Positions 32,739 to 41,172 of a stretch of DNA of 64,000 bases are shown one piece after another; position 1 is the stretch's first letter, and the number at the start of each line of letters is the position of its first letter. Origin of the DNA: Trujillonella endophytica (GTDB lineage: Bacteria > Actinomycetota > Actinomycetes > Mycobacteriales > Geodermatophilaceae). The notes under the pieces are model-generated. The model saw nothing but the letters and a program-made list of their open reading frames with translations, did no database searches and was not told the DNA's origin. Both the position numbers and the translations under genes were made by a program. The stretch is taken from assembly GCF_019799905.1 (NCBI RefSeq), contig NZ_JABGCI010000015.1, forward strand, positions 21,978 to 85,977, in the 5' to 3' direction.

Positions 32739-33950
32739 CTACTGCCGCCCGTCGGCGGGCGGGCCGAACTGCTGCCGGACCGCCGGGTCGGCGGCCGGGC
32801 CGCTGGCCCGGACGTCGTCGGTCACCTGAGACAGCGGCGGCGGGGTCGGCACCGAGGGCAGGGTGTCGGTGATGCTCGACAGCTCGATCTTGGCCTCGGG
32901 CTGCTCGGCGGCCGAGGGCAGCTGCGACTCCATCCAGCCGCTGGTGTCCATGTCCGACGTCGGCCGCGCGCCCCCGTTGGCCGAGGGCTCGACGTCCATC
33001 CAGGACCGCCCGTCGCCGTCCGCGCCGCCCAGGCGGGACAGCCCCTCCAGCGCCTTGCTGAACTCGCTGGGCACGATCCACATCTTGTTGGCGTCACCCT
33101 GGGCGATCTGCGGCAGCGTCTGCAGGTACTGGTAGGCCAGCAGCCCCTGGTCCGGCTTGCCGTCGTGGATGGCCTGGAAGACGGTCTCGATCGACTTCGC
33201 CTGCCCCTGCGCCTGGAGGTACAGGGCCGCCCGCTCGCCCTCGGCCTTGAGGATGCGGCTCTGCCGCTCCGCCTCCGCCTCGAGGATCGCGGCCTGCTTC
33301 TTGCCCTCCGCGGAGAGGATGGCCGCCGCCTTCTGGCCCTCGGCGGTCGTGATGGCCGACTGCCGCGCGCCCTCGGCGGTCAGGATGATCGCCCGCTTGT
33401 CACGGTCGGCGCGCATCTGCTTCTCCATGGAGTCCTGGATGGACGCCGGCGGGTCGATCGCCTTGATCTCCACGCGGGCCACCCGCAGGCCCCAGGGACC
33501 GGTGGTGCCGTCGAGGACGTCGCGCAGCTGGCTGTTGATGCCGTCGCGGCCGGTCAGGGCACCCTCGAGGTTCAGGCCACCGACCACGTTGCGCAGCGTC
33601 GTGGTGGTGAGCTGCTCCATGCCGGTGATGTAGTTCGCGATGCCGTACACGGCCAGCCGCGGGTCGGTCACCTGGAAGTACAGGACGGTGTCGATGCCGA
33701 CCTGCAGGTTGTCGGCCGTGATCACCGGCTGCGGCGGGAACGAGATGACCTGCTCGCGCAGGTCGATGGTGGCGCGCACCCGGTCGATGAACGGCACCAG
33801 GATCGACAGGCCGGGGGACAGGGTGCGGCTGTAGCGGCCGAGCCGCTCGACCACCTTGGCCTGCGCCTGCGGGACGATCGTCACGCTCTTGGCGATCACG
33901 AAGACCACCAGCAGCGCGACCACGATGAGCGCGATCAGGGCGGGGGTCAC
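32739..33950 (-). CDS. SPFH/Band 7 membrane protein (stomatin-like)
   Basis: A 403-residue stomatin/flotillin-like protein. One N-terminal membrane helix (ALIALIVVALLVVFVIA) is followed by the SPFH domain (VVERLGRYSRTLSPGLSILVPFID to LRVARVEIKAIDPP), a long Ala/Glu coiled coil (repeated AEGxxxAAI units such as AEGQKAAAILSAEGKKQAAILEAEAERQ) and a Pro-rich variable C-terminus of about 85 residues. Such proteins scaffold membrane microdomains or protease regulation. The next gene upstream on the same strand is NfeD, its usual partner. Confidence 0.92.
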   Translation of the reverse strand: MTPALIALIVVALLVVFVIAKSVTIVPQAQAKVVERLGRYSRTLSPGLSILVPFIDRVRATIDLREQVISFPPQPVITADNLQVGIDTVLYFQVTDPRLAVYGIANYITGMEQLTTTTLRNVVGGLNLEGALTGRDGINSQLRDVLDGTTGPWGLRVARVEIKAIDPPASIQDSMEKQMRADRDKRAIILTAEGARQSAITTAEGQKAAAILSAEGKKQAAILEAEAERQSRILKAEGERAALYLQAQGQAKSIETVFQAIHDGKPDQGLLAYQYLQTLPQIAQGDANKMWIVPSEFSKALEGLSRLGGADGDGRSWMDVEPSANGGARPTSDMDTSGWMESQLPSAAEQPEAKIELSSITDTLPSVPTPPPLSQVTDDVRASGPAADPAVRQQFGPPADGRQ

Positions 33951-33984
33951 AGGAGGTCTCCCTCGGTCGGGGTCGGACGGGACG

Positions 33985-34428
33985 TCACTCGAGCTCCAGG
34001 GCGTCGCCCACGACGGCGGTGGCGCCGTCGACCTGGAGGATCCGGACGGTGGCGCCGACGGGGAAGCGCTCGCCGCCGTACTGGCTGCGGGCGGTCCACT
34101 CGTCGGCGCCCAGCTGGATGCGGCCGCCGTGCCCGTCGATCGCCTGGCTCACCCGGGCGGTGCGCCCGATGAGCGTGGCGACGCCGTCGAGCTGCTCGGG
34201 CGTCCGGTCGACCAGGTGCCGCTTGGCCAGCGGGCGCACCAGCGCCAGCAGCACGGCGCTGACGACGATGAACCCGACCAGCTGCAGCAGGAAGGCACCG
34301 CCGAGCAGCGCCACGCCCATCCCGCCCAGCGCGCCACCGGCGAGCATCAGGAGGAACAGGTCACCGCCGGCCAGCTCACCGGCCGTGAACAGTCCGGCCG
34401 CGACGAGCCAGAGCACCCAGGGATCCAC
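33985..34428 (-). CDS. NfeD-family membrane protein
   Basis: A 147-residue short NfeD protein. Three to four hydrophobic segments (VLWLVAAGLFTAGELAGGDLF, LAGGALGGMGVALLGG, LVGFIVVSAVLLALVR) are followed by the C-terminal OB-fold (LIGRTARVSQAIDGHGGRIQLGADEWTARS, VGATVRILQVDGATAVV). NfeD partners stomatin-like proteins, and here it is 34 bases upstream of the SPFH gene. The GTG start (VDPWVLWL) was chosen because the longer frame adds Arg-rich sequence. Confidence 0.88.
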   Translation of the reverse strand: MDPWVLWLVAAGLFTAGELAGGDLFLLMLAGGALGGMGVALLGGAFLLQLVGFIVVSAVLLALVRPLAKRHLVDRTPEQLDGVATLIGRTARVSQAIDGHGGRIQLGADEWTARSQYGGERFPVGATVRILQVDGATAVVGDALELE

Positions 34429-34523
34429 ACCGCCACTGTCGCACCCGCGGCGCCGGCCAGGAACGCTTCTCGCGATCATGATGCGCGACCGTTGCCGCGC
34501 AGGGGCGCCGGCACGGCCCGCCG

Positions 34524-34529
34524 TAGCCT
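34524..34529 (+). promoter_or_regulatory. -10 box of a leaderless gene
   Basis: TAGCCT lies 6 bases before the GTG start at 34536 and there is no ribosome site between them. This arrangement places the transcription start at or next to the start codon, typical of leaderless actinomycete mRNAs. Confidence 0.5.
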
Positions 34530-34535
34530 CGCGGC

Positions 34536-35273
34536 GTGCACGATCTCCCCGCCGGCCGGTTCGCCGCCTGGGCCACCGCCTGGCTGTCGGGCCGCTGCTC
34601 CTTCGACGAGGCGCTGGACGCGCTGACCGGCGACCGGGCCTCCTCGGTGACGGGCATGCCGGGCACGGACGGCGCGGTGCCCCTGGCGCAGGCCCTGGCG
34701 GCGCTGCGGGGGCTGGGCGAGCGCCGCTTCCGCCTGGCGCTGCCCGTGCCCGGGGACGTGCGCGGCCTGCCCCGGGCGGCGGGTCTGACCGAGCTGGCGC
34801 TCGAGGCGGGGCAGGCGGCCGTCGGCGACACCCTGGCGCTCGTACCGCAGCCGCTGGGCACGGAGATGGTGGCCTGGACGGCGTTCCCGCTGGCGGGCGT
34901 GCTCCCGCCGGCGCCGCCCGTCGAGGGCACCCTGCGGGCGGCGTCGGGCGCCCTCGACCTGGCCGTGGGCGACGCCGCACGCACGCTGGCCGGCCTCGAC
35001 CTGGCCCGGTGGCATCCCGAGGTGCCGGCGCTGCTGGCGGGGCTGGCACGGCCCGCGCAGGCCCCGGGCATGCCGGGCGACATCGACCCCCTCGCGCTGT
35101 CGGTGCTGGCGCGGGCGCAGCGGCTCGCCCGGGTGCTCGACCTCGCGATGTCCGACGCTCCCGGCGCCGCGGTCACGAGGACCCAGGCCGCGGCTCGTGA
35201 CGAGGCGCTGCGCCCGCTGTCCGACGCCGTCCGCGAGGCCCTCACGGCCGCCTACAACGCCGTCCCGAGATAG
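34536..35273 (+). CDS. Uncharacterised conserved protein
   Basis: A 245-residue Ala/Leu-rich soluble protein that I do not recognise. It begins MHDLPAGRFAAWATAWLSGRCSFDEALDALTG and has a beta-rich middle (RFRLALPVPGDVRGLP, GDTLALVPQPLGTEMVAWTAFPL) and a helical C-terminal third. No TM helix or cofactor motif. A conserved -10 box sits right before the start, so it is probably leaderless. It is likely a lineage-specific protein. The coding nature is supported by strong GC3 bias and absence of a competing frame. Confidence 0.7.
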   Translation: MHDLPAGRFAAWATAWLSGRCSFDEALDALTGDRASSVTGMPGTDGAVPLAQALAALRGLGERRFRLALPVPGDVRGLPRAAGLTELALEAGQAAVGDTLALVPQPLGTEMVAWTAFPLAGVLPPAPPVEGTLRAASGALDLAVGDAARTLAGLDLARWHPEVPALLAGLARPAQAPGMPGDIDPLALSVLARAQRLARVLDLAMSDAPGAAVTRTQAAARDEALRPLSDAVREALTAAYNAVPR

Positions 35274-35339
35274 GGCGGTCCCGGGACAGAGCCCACGGCC
35301 CCTGCCGGGCGGGTGCCGCCGGGTCTACGGTCCGCCGGC

Positions 35340-35981
35340 ATGACCGCCGCGATGACGATGAACACGGTGATCCACGGCGCCGTGCGCCGGGACCTGGACC
35401 GGCTGGCCGACGCCCTCGCGGCCCTGCCCGCGGGCGACCTCGCCCGGGCGCGCGACCTGGCGCGGGCCTTCGCGAACCTCCGTCGGGAGCTCACGCACCA
35501 CCACGAGGGCGAGGACACCCACGTCTTCCCGTGGATGGCGCAGCGGGGGCTCGTGCCCGACCTCCTGCCGACCATGGCGGCCGAGCACGCCGCCATGTCG
35601 GCGGCCCTGACCGGGACCGACGCGGCGCTGGCGGCCCTCGCCGCGAGCGGATCGGCTGCCGACCTCGCCGCGGCCCAGGCCTCGGTCGAGCGGACCCGCG
35701 CCGTGGTCGACACCCATCTGGACCACGAGGAGACCGAGGTCGAGCCGGTGGTGCGGGGGCACATGGAGGAGCCGGGCTGGAAGCAGGTCGAGAAGCAGCT
35801 GCGCTCCCAGCCGCCCACCGCCGCCGGCCAGTTCTTCGCCTGGGTCACCGACGGCATGCGCGAGGACCACCGGGCCTACCTGCGCCGGACCGTCCCGGCC
35901 CCCGTGGTCTTCGTGCTGACCCGCGTGTTCGGGCGGCGCTACCGCCGCGAGGTCGCACCCGTCTGGGGCCGGGCGACGTAG
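35340..35981 (+). CDS. Hemerythrin-domain protein
   Basis: A 213-residue four-helix protein with the hemerythrin metal pattern: NTVIHGAVRRDLDRL (H), RELTHHHEGEDTHVFPWM (H-x3-E type), AEHAAMSAAL (H), DTHLDHEETEVEPVV (H-x4-E). It would bind a di-iron centre and O2 or NO, or sense iron. The C-terminal part (FVLTRVFGRRYRREVAPVWG) is hydrophobic then basic. Its last 43 bases overlap the convergent ferrochelatase gene. Confidence 0.85.
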   Translation: MTAAMTMNTVIHGAVRRDLDRLADALAALPAGDLARARDLARAFANLRRELTHHHEGEDTHVFPWMAQRGLVPDLLPTMAAEHAAMSAALTGTDAALAALAASGSAADLAAAQASVERTRAVVDTHLDHEETEVEPVVRGHMEEPGWKQVEKQLRSQPPTAAGQFFAWVTDGMREDHRAYLRRTVPAPVVFVLTRVFGRRYRREVAPVWGRAT

Positions 35982-37090
35982 CAGCAGGCCGCGGGGCAGT
36001 TCGTGCCCAGCCGCGGGAGGCCGCCGGCGCGGCGCTCCTCGAGCAGCTCCCGCACGGTGGCGACGAAGGCGGGGTGGGTGCCCGCGGTGCCGGCCCGGAC
36101 GAAGGTCAGCCCCAGCTCGGCCGCGGTCTCCCGGGCCTCGTTGTCCAGGTCCCACACGACCTCGAGGTGATCGCTGACGAAGCCGACCGGGAGGACGACG
36201 ACCGCCGTCTCCCCCGCCGCGGCCAGCGTGCGCAGGTGGTCGTTGACGTCGGGCTCCAGCCACGGCACCGACGGCGGGCCGCTGCGGCTCTGCCAGACCA
36301 GGTCGAAGTGCCGGCCGGGGTCGACGGCGTCCACGACCGCCCGGGCCGCGGCGTGCAGCTCGTCCTGGTACGCGCCGCCGTCCGGCCCGGCGACCGCGGC
36401 CATGGCGTCGGGGATGGAGTGCGCGGTGGCGACCAGCCGGGCGGTGTCGCGGACGCCCTCCGGCAGCTGGTCGAGCGCCGCGGCCAGGGCGTCGACGTTG
36501 GCCCGGACGAACCCGGGGGCGTCGAAGTAGTGCGGCAGCTTCTCGGCCGTGGGTGGCGCCGGGGCGGTGGGGTCCTGCGCCACGACGGCACGGGCGCGGG
36601 CGACGTCCTCGTGGTACTGCCGGCACCCGGACGCCGAGGCGTAGGCGGAGGTGGCGAAGACGTAGACGTGCTCGATGCCGTCGTCGGCCATCTGCTGCCA
36701 GGCGTCCTCGACGTAGGGCGCCCAGTTGCGGTTGCCCCAGTAGACCGGCAGCTCGACGCCGGCGTCCCGCAGCTCGGCCTCGACCGCCGCGATCAGCGCC
36801 AGGTTCTGCTCGTTGATGGGGCTGACCCCGCCGAAGTGCAGGTAGTGCTCGGCGACGGCCTCGAGCCGCTCGCGCGGGACGCCGCGGCCGCGGGTGACGT
36901 TCTCCAGGAACGGCATCACGTCGTCGGGGCCCTCGGGACCGCCGAAGGAGAGCACGAGCAGCGCCTCGCGCCGGCCGGGCGGCGCGGGCTCCGCCGCCGG
37001 CTCGGCGCCGCCGTTGTTGCGGACGGCGAGCGACGGGTCGTCGTCGGGGGCCTGGCCGGGGTGGAGGTCGACGTCGGTCGCGAGGGGCAC
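35939..37090 (-). CDS. hemH: Ferrochelatase (coproporphyrin III type)
   Basis: A 383-residue ferrochelatase inserting Fe2+ into the porphyrin. Motifs: LLVLSFGGPEGPDDVMPFLENVTRGR, YWGNRNWAPY, VATAHSIPDAMA (metal-binding His), WQSRSGPPSVPWLEPDV, and VVLPVGFVSDHLEVVWDLD (second acid ligand). CPAACCYV near the C-terminus supplies cysteines for the [2Fe-2S] cluster usual in actinobacterial enzymes, which belong to the coproporphyrin-dependent pathway. The first 40 residues are unconserved. Third gene of a fabG-inhA-hemH operon, the order known from mycobacteria (mabA-inhA-hemZ). Confidence 0.93.
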   Translation of the reverse strand: MPLATDVDLHPGQAPDDDPSLAVRNNGGAEPAAEPAPPGRREALLVLSFGGPEGPDDVMPFLENVTRGRGVPRERLEAVAEHYLHFGGVSPINEQNLALIAAVEAELRDAGVELPVYWGNRNWAPYVEDAWQQMADDGIEHVYVFATSAYASASGCRQYHEDVARARAVVAQDPTAPAPPTAEKLPHYFDAPGFVRANVDALAAALDQLPEGVRDTARLVATAHSIPDAMAAVAGPDGGAYQDELHAAARAVVDAVDPGRHFDLVWQSRSGPPSVPWLEPDVNDHLRTLAAAGETAVVVLPVGFVSDHLEVVWDLDNEARETAAELGLTFVRAGTAGTHPAFVATVRELLEERRAGGLPRLGTNCPAACCYVARPQTGATSRR

Positions 37091-37127
37091 GGGAGGGGTT
37101 CGCCTGCGGGGTTCGGTGCGGATGCGT

Positions 37128-37955
37128 TCAGACGCCGACGGCGTGGAAGCCGCCGTCGACGTGCACGATCTCGCCGGTGGTCGCGGGGAACCAGTCCGAC
37201 AGCAGCGCGACGACGGCCTTGCCCGCGGGCTCGGTGTCCGTGACCGACCAGCCCAGCGGCGCGCGGCCCTCCCAGGCCTCCTCGAACTGGTTGCTGCCGG
37301 GGATCGACTTCATCGCCATGCTGCGCAGCGGCCCCGCCGCGACCAGGTTGACCCGCACGCCCTCGGGCCCGAGCTCGCGGGCCAGGTAGCGGGAGGTGGA
37401 CTCCAGGGCGGCCTTGGCCGCGCCCATCCAGCCGTACACCGGCCAGGCCACCGAGGCGTCGAAGGTCAGCCCGACCACCGACGCCTTCTCGCCGAACAGC
37501 GGCCGGCAGGCCTGGGTGAGCGAGGCCAGCGACCAGGTCGACACGTGGAAGGCCGTGGCGGCGTGCTCCCACGCGACCTCGGTGAAGCCGTCGCCCATCG
37601 CCTCCTGGGGTGCGAAGCCGATCGAGTGCACGACCCCGTCGAGGACGGCGTCGTCGCCGAGGTGCTCGCGCAGCCGGTCGGCGAGGCTCGCCAGGTGCTC
37701 GGGATCGGTCACGTCGAGCTCGATGACCGGCGCCTCCCGGGGCAGCCGCTTGGCGATCCGCCGGGACAGGGACAGGGCCCGGCCGAAGTTGGACAGGACG
37801 ACGGTGGCGCCCTGCTCCTGTGCGAGCCGCGCCGTGGCGAACGCGATCGACGCCTCGGTGAGGACGCCGGTGACCAGGATCTTCCTGCCCGCGAGGAGGC
37901 CGGTGCCCGCCGTTCCCGCCGTGCCCTGCCCCGTGTCGCCAGCCGTCTCGCTCAT
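37128..37955 (-). CDS. fabI: Enoyl-ACP reductase (InhA-like)
   Basis: A 275-residue FAS-II enoyl reductase. After about 22 variable residues come GLLAGRKILVTGVLTEASIAFATARLAQEQG, DVTDPEHLASL, VHSIGFAPQEAMG and VYGWMGAAKAALES, with the catalytic Tyr and Lys six apart as in InhA, then NLVAAGPLRSMAMKSIPG. It is NADH-dependent by family. The ATG overlaps the fabG stop by one base (TGATG), so translation is coupled. It is the expected target of enoyl-reductase inhibitors. Confidence 0.93.
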   Translation of the reverse strand: MSETAGDTGQGTAGTAGTGLLAGRKILVTGVLTEASIAFATARLAQEQGATVVLSNFGRALSLSRRIAKRLPREAPVIELDVTDPEHLASLADRLREHLGDDAVLDGVVHSIGFAPQEAMGDGFTEVAWEHAATAFHVSTWSLASLTQACRPLFGEKASVVGLTFDASVAWPVYGWMGAAKAALESTSRYLARELGPEGVRVNLVAAGPLRSMAMKSIPGSNQFEEAWEGRAPLGWSVTDTEPAGKAVVALLSDWFPATTGEIVHVDGGFHAVGV

Positions 37956-38659
37956 CAGTGCCCCATCCCCAGTCCGCCGTCGACCGGGACGACCGCCCCG
38001 GTGATGTAGCCGGCGCCCTCGCCGGCCAAGAAGGTCACGACCGCTGCCACTTCCGAGGCCGAGGCGTACCGACCCAGCGGCACCTGGCCGAGGATCTCCT
38101 GCTGCCGCTTCTCGGGCAGCGACGCGGTCATGTCGGTCTCGACGAAGCCCGGCGCCACCACGTTGGCGGTGATGCCGCGGCCGCCCAGCTCGCGGGCGAG
38201 GGACCGGGCGAGGCCGACCAGCCCGGACTTGCTCGCCGCGTAGTTGACCTGCCCGGCCGAGCCGAGCAGCCCGACCACCGAGGAGACGAAGACCATCCGG
38301 CCGGCGCGGGCCCGCACCATCTTCGGGGTGGCGCGCTTGGCCACCCGGTAGGCGGCGGTGAGGTTGGCGTCGACGACGTCGGTGAAGTCGGCCTCCTTCA
38401 TCCGCATCAGCAGCCCGTCGCGGGTGATCCCGGCGTTGCTGACCAGGACCTCCACCGGGCCCTGGTGCTCCTCGACCTCGGTGAACGCGCGGTCGACGGC
38501 CTCGCTGTCGGTCACGTCGCAGGTCACGCCGAACAGCCCGTCGGGTGCGCCACTGCCGCGGTGGGTCACCGCCACGGCGTCCCCCTGCTCGGCGAACGCC
38601 CGGGCGATGGCGAGGCCGATCCCCCGGTTCCCGCCGGTCACCAGCACCGACCTGCTCAC
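37955..38659 (-). CDS. fabG: 3-oxoacyl-ACP reductase (MabA-like)
   Basis: A 234-residue SDR with VLVTGGNRGIGLAIARAFAEQG, SNAGITRDGLLMRM, VSSVVGLLGSAGQVNYAASKSG (Ser, Tyr, Lys) and APGFVETDMT. AGGGGAG lies 6 bases before the GTG. First gene of the fabG-fabI-hemH operon, so this is the core FAS-II ketoreductase, whereas the SDR at 5953 is an isolated paralog. Confidence 0.93.
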   Translation of the reverse strand: MSRSVLVTGGNRGIGLAIARAFAEQGDAVAVTHRGSGAPDGLFGVTCDVTDSEAVDRAFTEVEEHQGPVEVLVSNAGITRDGLLMRMKEADFTDVVDANLTAAYRVAKRATPKMVRARAGRMVFVSSVVGLLGSAGQVNYAASKSGLVGLARSLARELGGRGITANVVAPGFVETDMTASLPEKRQQEILGQVPLGRYASASEVAAVVTFLAGEGAGYITGAVVPVDGGLGMGH

Positions 38660-38703
38660 GTGCCACTCCCCTGTGCCGACGCTCCCCGTGTCGGCCTCTG
38701 AAC

Positions 38704-39354
38704 CTAGTGCCCGGGCCGTGGTCGCACGCGGGGGCGGGAGGTCCCCGCGCGCTCCCAGGCCCGGACGACCGAGGCTCGGCACGCGGCCGGGTCGTCGCCG
38801 GCCGCGGTGAGCAGCGCCACCGCCGTCTCCGCCGAGTGCTCGGGGACGACGTCGCGCGGGAGCACGCCCTGGACGACCAGCGACAGCAGACCGTGGCCGG
38901 CCAGCCAGAGCCGGGTCGCCACCGCGGCCGGATCGGCGTCCGCGGAGAACCGCCCCTCCTCCCGGGCGCGGGAGGCGGCCGCGACGAGGACGGCGAGGCC
39001 GCGGTCGGCGGCCGCCGGGTCCTCGAGCTCGGCCACGGCGTCGAACATCGCCCGGTACAGCGACGGGGAGTCCAGCGCGTTGGCCGCGTAGGCCACGCCG
39101 AGGGCGGCGACGTCGTGCACGGGGTCGGCGGTGCGCGGCACCGCCGCCAGCCGCTCGTGCAGCCGGGTGAAGCCCTCCTGGCGCACGGCGCGCCACAGCC
39201 CTGGCATCCCGCCGAAGTGGGTGTAGACGGCCATCGTCGAGGCACCGGTGCCCTCGACGAGGGAGCGCAGGGTGACCGGCTCGCGGTCGGCGAGCATCCG
39301 GGCGGCGCGCTCGACCAGGCGGCGGCGCACGTCGGGGTCGGCGGTCCTCGGCAT
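38704..39354 (-). CDS. TetR-family regulator
   Basis: A 216-residue TetR repressor. The N-terminal DNA-binding helices are RRRLVERAARMLADREPVTLRSLVEGTGASTMAVYTHFGGMPGLWRAV. The C-terminal half is a WHG-like ligand domain (DVAALGVAYAANALDSPSLYRAMF). It is divergent from ridA across 62 bases that hold a perfect 17-bp palindrome, so it most likely represses ridA and itself. Start ATG (MPRTADPDV); an upstream ATG at 39414 would include the operator and is rejected. Confidence 0.9.
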   Translation of the reverse strand: MPRTADPDVRRRLVERAARMLADREPVTLRSLVEGTGASTMAVYTHFGGMPGLWRAVRQEGFTRLHERLAAVPRTADPVHDVAALGVAYAANALDSPSLYRAMFDAVAELEDPAAADRGLAVLVAAASRAREEGRFSADADPAAVATRLWLAGHGLLSLVVQGVLPRDVVPEHSAETAVALLTAAGDDPAACRASVVRAWERAGTSRPRVRPRPGH

Positions 39355-39358
39355 GGCC

Positions 39359-39388
39359 TTGACATTACATGGCATTGCTATGCAATGC
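39359..39388 (+). promoter_or_regulatory. ridA promoter with TetR palindromic operator
   Basis: TTGACA (39359-39364), a 16-base spacer, and TGCAAT (39381-39386). The perfect palindrome GCATTGC-TAT-GCAATGC (39372-39388) covers the -10 box and lies just before the divergent TetR start. Binding there would block ridA initiation and TetR transcription. Confidence 0.65.
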
Positions 39389-39416
39389 TTCCGCCACCCA
39401 CCCCGAGGAGGCACCG

Positions 39417-39824
39417 ATGTCCATCGAACTGATCAACCCCGCCGGCCTGCCCGTCCCCGACGTGTACGCCCAGGTCGCGGTCGCCCGCGGCACGCGCACC
39501 GTCTACCTGTCCGGCCAGGTGGCCCGCACCGCCGACGGCCGGCCGGTCGGCCCCGGTGACCTCGCCGCGCAGACCGAGCAGGCGTTCCTCAACGTCGCGA
39601 CCGCACTGGCGGGGGCCGGGGCGTCGTTCGCCGACGTCGCCAAGCTGACCGTGTACGTCGTCGACTGGGACCCGTCGAAGTTCGCGGCGTTCGGCGAGGG
39701 AGCCGGGCGCGCCGCCGCCCGGCTGGGCATCGACCCGGTCAAGCCGGTGACGCTGATCGGCGTCAGCGCCCTGGGTGAAGCGGACCTCATGGTCGAGATC
39801 GACGCGGTCGCCGTCTGCGACTGA
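39417..39824 (+). CDS. RidA-family protein (enamine/imine deaminase-like)
   Basis: A 135-residue RidA/YjgF/UK114-type protein: SIELINPAGLPVPDVYAQVAVARG, TVYLSGQVARTADG, QTEQAFLNVATALAGAGASFADVAKLTVYVVD. The trimeric family hydrolyses reactive enamines/imines. GAGGAG 6 bases before ATG. The divergent TetR gene and shared palindrome suggest inducible expression, less usual for the housekeeping RidA. It may be one of the diversified Rid subfamilies. Confidence 0.88.
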   Translation: MSIELINPAGLPVPDVYAQVAVARGTRTVYLSGQVARTADGRPVGPGDLAAQTEQAFLNVATALAGAGASFADVAKLTVYVVDWDPSKFAAFGEGAGRAAARLGIDPVKPVTLIGVSALGEADLMVEIDAVAVCD

Positions 39825-39892
39825 GCGGGCAGCGGCACACTGGGGCCGGAGGCCGCCGGTCCCGGCCGGCCCCGGACCCGAGAGGCCCGCCC

Positions 39893-40822
39893 GTGCAGCT
39901 GTTCCCCGCGATCCCCTACGCCGAGTGGTCGGACACGTTGGCCACCGTGCACCGGGTCGCGCAGATGGCCGGTCGGGTGCGCCTGCTCGTCAGCCCCCGG
40001 CGCAACCACTGGTGGAACGTGCCGTTCCACGTCACAGGCCGCGGGATCACCACCCGGCCGATGGGTCTGGACCCGACCTTCACCATCGACCTCGACCTCG
40101 TCGACCACCGGCTCGAGGTGAGCACCGTGGAGGGCCGGCGGGTCTCCTCCAGCCTCGTCGGCCGCTCGGTCGCCGCCGTCCACGCCGACCTGACCACGGC
40201 CCTCGCCGACCTCGGCGTCGCGGTCGACATCTCCGACGCCCGCCCGTTCGACCTGCCCGACGCCGCACGGCCGTTCGCGGAGGACACCGAGCACGCGACG
40301 TACGACCCGGGAGCCGTGACCCGCTACTGGCAGGTGCTGAGCCAGGTCGGCCTGGTCCTCGAGGAGTTCGCCGGCCGGTTCTCGGGCAAGACGAGCCCGG
40401 TCCACCACTTCTGGCACACGTTCGACCTGGCGCTCACCCGGTTCTCCGACCGGGTCGTCGACCACCCCGACGGCGCCGACTCCGTCACCCGCGAGGCCTA
40501 CAGCCGCGAGGTGGTCAGCTCGGGCTTCTGGTTCGGGGACCCGACCTTCCCCGACCCGGCCTTCTACTCCTACACGGCACCCGAGCCGGCGGGGCTGGCC
40601 GAGGACCCCCTGCCCGGCGGGGCGTACTGGCTCGAGCGGGGGGCGAGCCACCTCGCCGTCCTGCCCTACGACGACGCACGGGCGGCGCCGGACCCCCGCG
40701 CCGCCGTGCTGGACTTCTTCGAGGCGGCCTACGTCGCCGGGGCGGCGCGTGCGGGCTGGGACGTCGCCGGGCTCTCGTGCGTCGACGGGGCGACCGATCC
40801 GCGGCGGGGGGCGGACCGGTGA
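39893..40822 (+). CDS. DUF5996 family protein
   Basis: A 309-residue protein with the DUF5996 pattern: WSDTLATVHRVAQMAGRVRLLVSPRRNHWWNVPFHVTGRG at the start, then KTSPVHHFWHTFDLALTRFSDR and SSGFWFGDPTFPDPAFYSYTAPEP. Trp- and His-rich, no TM helix; function unknown. GAGAGG precedes the GTG. Its stop overlaps the STAS gene start by 4 bases. Confidence 0.85.
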   Translation: MQLFPAIPYAEWSDTLATVHRVAQMAGRVRLLVSPRRNHWWNVPFHVTGRGITTRPMGLDPTFTIDLDLVDHRLEVSTVEGRRVSSSLVGRSVAAVHADLTTALADLGVAVDISDARPFDLPDAARPFAEDTEHATYDPGAVTRYWQVLSQVGLVLEEFAGRFSGKTSPVHHFWHTFDLALTRFSDRVVDHPDGADSVTREAYSREVVSSGFWFGDPTFPDPAFYSYTAPEPAGLAEDPLPGGAYWLERGASHLAVLPYDDARAAPDPRAAVLDFFEAAYVAGAARAGWDVAGLSCVDGATDPRRGADR

Positions 40823-41172
40823 CCGGCACGGCCTCCGGCCTGCGCACGGCCCGGGGCGTCGTCCGGCTGCTCAACAGCAGCGACGGCGGGGTGCTGTGCC
40901 TGGCCGGGGAGGTGGACTCCGCCGCGGTGACCGACTTCGTGCGCCGCTACGGCCGCGAGCCGGCGCGGGTCGCCACGATCGACGCCGGGTCGGTGACCGC
41001 ACTGTCGCCGTCCGGGCTGGAGATCCTGCTCGACCACCTGGAGGTCGCCGAGCGCACCGGGCGCCCCGCGGCCCTGCGCTCCTCCCCCGCGGTGCTCCGC
41101 TCGCTCGCGGAGCTGGACGCCCTCAGCGGGCGAGCGCTCCGTAGTGAAGCTGCTTCTGCACCCAGCCGATGA
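40819..41172 (+). CDS. STAS-domain protein
   Basis: A 117-residue STAS-like protein: VRLLNSSDGGVLCLAGEVDSAAVTDFVRRYG and VATIDAGSVTALSPSGLEILLDHLEVAERTG, with SPSG at the usual phosphoserine position. Probably an additional antagonist or sensor in the partner-switching network. The GTG is coupled to the DUF5996 stop. Its last 50 bases overlap a convergent gene. Confidence 0.8.
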   Translation: MTGTASGLRTARGVVRLLNSSDGGVLCLAGEVDSAAVTDFVRRYGREPARVATIDAGSVTALSPSGLEILLDHLEVAERTGRPAALRSSPAVLRSLAELDALSGRALRSEAASAPSR

